NCBI GenBank assembly: GCA_938023775.1
Contig: CALJDB010000065.1
Coordinates: 1-9,084, forward strand
Source of the DNA: an uncultured Clostridia bacterium
GTDB lineage: Bacteria; Bacillota; Clostridia; Oscillospirales; Oscillospiraceae
Length of the DNA: 9,084 nt
Reading direction: 5' to 3'
Shown one piece after another: positions 7,468-9,084 of this stretch. Each line of letters starts with the position of its first letter. Position 1 is the first letter of the stretch. The position numbers and the translations under genes are program-made. Under the pieces are notes generated by a model that had not been told where the DNA came from, made no database searches, and was given only the letters and a program-made list of their open reading frames with translations.

Positions 7468-8015
7468 CAGGTCAGTTCTTTTATCATAAGGTACTCGCAG
7501 CAGCGCCTGCCGTCGGGCTGGTGAATGGCGTTCGGGTGCTCGCTCACGATGCGGAAGCCGCATTTTTCGTAGAGCGCGCGGCCGCGGTCGTTGCCCTCGA
7601 TGAACTCCAGCTCCAGCTGCTCCGCACCGCGGACGCGGGCGGCGGATTCCATCTCGGCGAAAAGCCGCGTGCCGATACCGAGCCCCCAGAATTTGCGGTA
7701 AAGCCCGATGCCGATGCGCCCGCGGTGGCTGGTTTTCCGGCGGACGCCGAAGCCGATGCAGCAGTTGCCCGCAATCTCGCCGCAAACCTCGCAGACGATC
7801 ATCAGCGTGTCCGGGTCGGCGAGGACCTTTTCCAGATACGCCGCCTCCTGCTCCTCGCTCTCGACGCATTCCTCCGGCGTGCGCAGCAGAAAGTCCGTCT
7901 CCCCGGAGCAGATGCGCAGATAGCGGTTCATCTCCGCGGCGTCCTCCCGCCGCGGCGCGCGCAGCACCGCCGTCCGCCCGTCGCGCAGAAGAAAGCTTTT
8001 CGGCTCAAAGTCCAT
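7467..8015 (-). CDS. GNAT family N-acetyltransferase
   Basis: The 182-residue single-domain protein has acetyl-CoA-binding motif A at about 99-121 (GRIGIGLYRKFWGLGIGTRL, loop KFWGLGIG) and motif B at 142-154 (NDRGRALYEKCGF). The strand LMIVCEVCGEIAGNC (71-85) is typical of the small GNATs common in Firmicutes. RICSGETDFLLRTPEE (34-49) fits a clostridial subgroup of unknown substrate. Start ATG 8015 is preceded by AGAGGT (8028-8023) at seven bases. It has its own near-consensus promoter at 8073-8045, so it can be expressed without the upstream GNAT gene. It converges on the nucleotidyltransferase-GNAT gene, sharing the hairpin at 7421-7467. Cytoplasmic; the acetylated target (small molecule, drug or protein N-terminus) cannot be read from the sequence. 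Confidence 0.88.
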   Translation of the reverse strand: MDFEPKSFLLRDGRTAVLRAPRREDAAEMNRYLRICSGETDFLLRTPEECVESEEQEAAYLEKVLADPDTLMIVCEVCGEIAGNCCIGFGVRRKTSHRGRIGIGLYRKFWGLGIGTRLFAEMESAARVRGAEQLELEFIEGNDRGRALYEKCGFRIVSEHPNAIHQPDGRRCCEYLMIKELT

Positions 8016-8044
8016 AAAATCTACCTCTTTGTCATTTGAAAAAT

Positions 8045-8073
8045 ATTATACACCGTCCGGACCGGAATGTCCA
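8045..8073 (-). promoter_or_regulatory. Sigma-A promoter for the GNAT gene ending at 7467
   Basis: On the minus strand, TGGACA (8073-8068, five of six consensus bases) is followed by a 17-base spacer and a perfect TATAAT (8050-8045), then an AT-rich leader and the ribosome-binding site. The -35 begins two bases after the stop of the upstream gene. The spacer contains the palindrome GTCCGGAC (8055-8062), which could be an operator or chance in GC-rich DNA. Confidence 0.85.
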
Positions 8074-8075
8074 TA

Positions 8076-8888
8076 TCATTCTGCGTTAGATTTCATCTGT
8101 TTTTCCGCCTCCGGGATTGCCCAGTGGGCTGTCCGGCTGTTTTGCCCCGGTGCTTTGACGAAGCCTAAGGACTCGTAGAGCCGGATCGCGGGGGTGTTGT
8201 CCACGTCCACGTGGAGAATCATTCTGTGGGGGCTGTTTTTCGCCATCGCCTCCGCGAGCAGGCGTCTGCCCCAGCCGCGGCGGCGGTGGGGCTCCGCGAC
8301 GAGCAGGTCGAAGACTTCGTTTTCCTCAAAGCCGGTCGTGGCGTCCAGATAGCCGACGACGCTGCCGTTTTCGACCGCCAGAAGCGTGCGGAAGCGGTCC
8401 GGCGCCTCCAGCACCCGCTCCCCGGTCCAGTAGACGTCCCGGCTGTGCAGGGCGCAGTACTGCGCCGCATAGCGCGCGGAGAGCGGCTCAACGCCGGTCG
8501 TGTCGACGCCCGCGGGCGGCGTGTCCGACGTCATCAGCTGCTGCTCCGGGTCAAACTCCGCCCTGCGCCCCGCCAGCTCCGCCATCAAAAGCGCGTCGTC
8601 CGGGCTGAACACGAAATCCGCGCCGAAGCCGGGGTAGCGCTGCGCCAGATAGTCAAACGCCTCCATATAGGCGTCCCGCTCGCGCGAGAGCCCCGTCAGC
8701 ATCTCCAGATAGCGCTCGTCCGGGAGGACGAGGAAGACAAAAAGCCCGGTCATCTCCCCGCCTCGGCGGACGCCGAGGACGCAGTGGCGCTCCGGTTCGC
8801 CGATCGCGCGGAGCAGGCGCTCCGGTCCGGCGGCAAAACTCGCGGCAAAGTCCCGGCACGCGGCATAGTCTTTGATGATCTCGATCAT
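8076..8888 (-). CDS. GNAT family N-acetyltransferase with an extra N-terminal domain
   Basis: The 270-residue protein starts at ATG 8888, five bases after GGAGG (8898-8894). An in-frame ATG at 8918 would lie inside a terminator hairpin and is rejected. The C-terminal GNAT domain (about 130-250) carries VFDLLVAEPHRRRGWGRRLL (192-211) with the acetyl-CoA loop RRRGWG, and VDVDNTPAIRLYESLGF (227-243) as motif B. Residues 1-125 form a second region, including CVLGVRRGGEMTGLFVF (36-52) and GADFVFSPDDALL (89-101). This looks like the degenerate GNAT-like N-terminal half seen in tandem GNATs of Clostridia; it lacks a clear acetyl-CoA loop. Substrate unknown. The gene ends 60 bases before the next minus-strand GNAT gene. 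An intrinsic terminator sits just upstream of its ribosome-binding site with no room for a promoter between, so its expression probably needs read-through. Confidence 0.85.
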   Translation of the reverse strand: MIEIIKDYAACRDFAASFAAGPERLLRAIGEPERHCVLGVRRGGEMTGLFVFLVLPDERYLEMLTGLSRERDAYMEAFDYLAQRYPGFGADFVFSPDDALLMAELAGRRAEFDPEQQLMTSDTPPAGVDTTGVEPLSARYAAQYCALHSRDVYWTGERVLEAPDRFRTLLAVENGSVVGYLDATTGFEENEVFDLLVAEPHRRRGWGRRLLAEAMAKNSPHRMILHVDVDNTPAIRLYESLGFVKAPGQNSRTAHWAIPEAEKQMKSNAE

Positions 8889-8903
8889 GGTTTCCTCCAG
8901 AAT

Positions 8904-8941
8904 AAAAAAAGGCGGCATCCGGCGTTTGCGCCGGGTGCCGC
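8904..8941 (-). terminator. Intrinsic terminator or attenuator just upstream of the GNAT gene at 8888
   Basis: Read on the minus strand, the arms 8941-8929 and 8924-8912 form a 13-position stem around loop CAAA, with a single C-A mismatch (8935/8918). It is followed by T7 (8910-8904) and ATT. On the plus strand the hairpin pairs fully with one G-T but has no T-run, so it serves the minus strand. It ends five bases from the ribosome-binding site of the next gene. That suits either the end of a transcript entering from beyond 9084 or a conditional attenuator. Confidence 0.8.
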
Positions 8942-8955
8942 TCCAGCTTGTAAAA

Positions 8956-9076
8956 GCCTCGCAGAGTTCGCGCCCGCCCTAAAGGACTAGCGCCTTCGGC
9001 GCGTCGCAGGCGCGAAGAAAGTCCAGTCCATTTTTCGGCGCGACCTGTGCGTGCCGAAAAATACTCTGCGCGGAGG
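8956..9076 (-). other. Nested inverted repeats: candidate structured RNA leader or palindromic repeat element
   Basis: Three compatible perfect stems are visible: CGCAGAGT 8960-8967 with ACTCTGCG 9063-9070, TTCGCGCC 8967-8974 with GGCGCGAA 9009-9016, and TTTTTCGGC 9031-9039 with GCCGAAAAA 9053-9061. The base at 8967 can join only one of the first two stems. A small hairpin GCGCC-TTC-GGCGC (8990-9002) sits inside the second. The result is a three-way-junction-like fold. On the minus strand it is followed about 19 bases later by the intrinsic terminator at 8941-8904. I could not match it to a known riboswitch. T-box, cobalamin, TPP, FMN and c-di-GMP core motifs were looked for and not found. 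Strand and function are uncertain, and no convincing gene covers it. Confidence 0.4.
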
Positions 9077-9084
9077 GAACGTGC

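Noticed and set aside
8886..8918. Upstream ATG 8918 for the two-part GNAT gene
   Set aside because: It lies within the terminator hairpin and translates the T-run. GGAGG is placed for ATG 8888.
8211..8990. Plus-strand reading frame of 259 codons opposite the two-part GNAT gene
   Set aside because: Its composition is typical of an antisense shadow, and it has no motif. The minus strand encodes a clear GNAT domain with a good ribosome-binding site.
8971..8990. T-box-like sequence (minus strand AGGGCGGGCGCGAA)
   Set aside because: The required core AGGGUGGNACCGCG is not matched, and no tRNA-synthetase or amino-acid gene follows.
8979..9083. Possible C-terminal end of a minus-strand gene (34 codons, ending ACDAPKALVL, TAG at 8981-8979)
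   Set aside because: The position before a terminator would fit, but only about 65% of third positions are G or C, below neighbouring genes. I recognise no family, and the stretch is filled by nested inverted repeats. Sequence beyond 9084 is needed to decide.

Overview
The window is about 9 kb of GC-rich bacterial DNA, with most third codon positions G or C. The strong GGAGG ribosome-binding sites, short intergenic gaps, a human-like (ADSL-type) adenylosuccinate lyase, a NAT_N/GNAT_C acyltransferase-domain protein and several small GNAT acetyltransferases together suggest a gut-type Clostridia, probably near the Oscillospiraceae. That placement is inference from gene style. No rRNA or other taxonomic marker is present.

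Positions 1-5279 hold a tightly packed plus-strand block of mostly core metabolism. It contains glmS (5' end cut by the window edge), purB, guaA and a 2H-phosphoesterase / 2'-5' RNA ligase-like gene, with gaps of 13, 31 and 7 bases. GlmS and GuaA both consume glutamine: one makes glucosamine-6-phosphate for the cell wall, the other makes GMP. PurB acts in both the shared purine pathway and the AMP branch.

Positions 5294-7421 continue on the same strand but look accessory. First comes an acyltransferase-domain protein with a TTG start. Next is a decayed stretch (6183-6532) holding the C-terminal end of a maltose/galactose O-acetyltransferase-like hexapeptide protein plus two unidentified gene scraps. 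Last is an intact protein that joins a nucleotidyltransferase-like domain to a GNAT acetyltransferase. The run ends at a 20-bp perfect hairpin with a T6 tail (7421-7467), shared with the converging minus-strand gene.

Positions 7467-8888 carry two minus-strand GNAT acetyltransferase genes. The downstream one has a near-consensus sigma-A promoter (TGGACA-N17-TATAAT) in the 60-base gap. The upstream one has an intrinsic terminator ending only five bases before its Shine-Dalgarno. Beyond that terminator, 8956-9076 has several nested perfect inverted repeats. This may be a structured leader RNA, a small RNA, or a palindromic interspersed repeat.

I see no CRISPR array, transposase, tRNA, rRNA, phage gene or recognisable defence system. 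The points most worth following up are the hairpin-rich 8904-9076 region, the nucleotidyltransferase-GNAT fusion, the codon-usage break inside glmS, and the concentration of acyltransferase genes.
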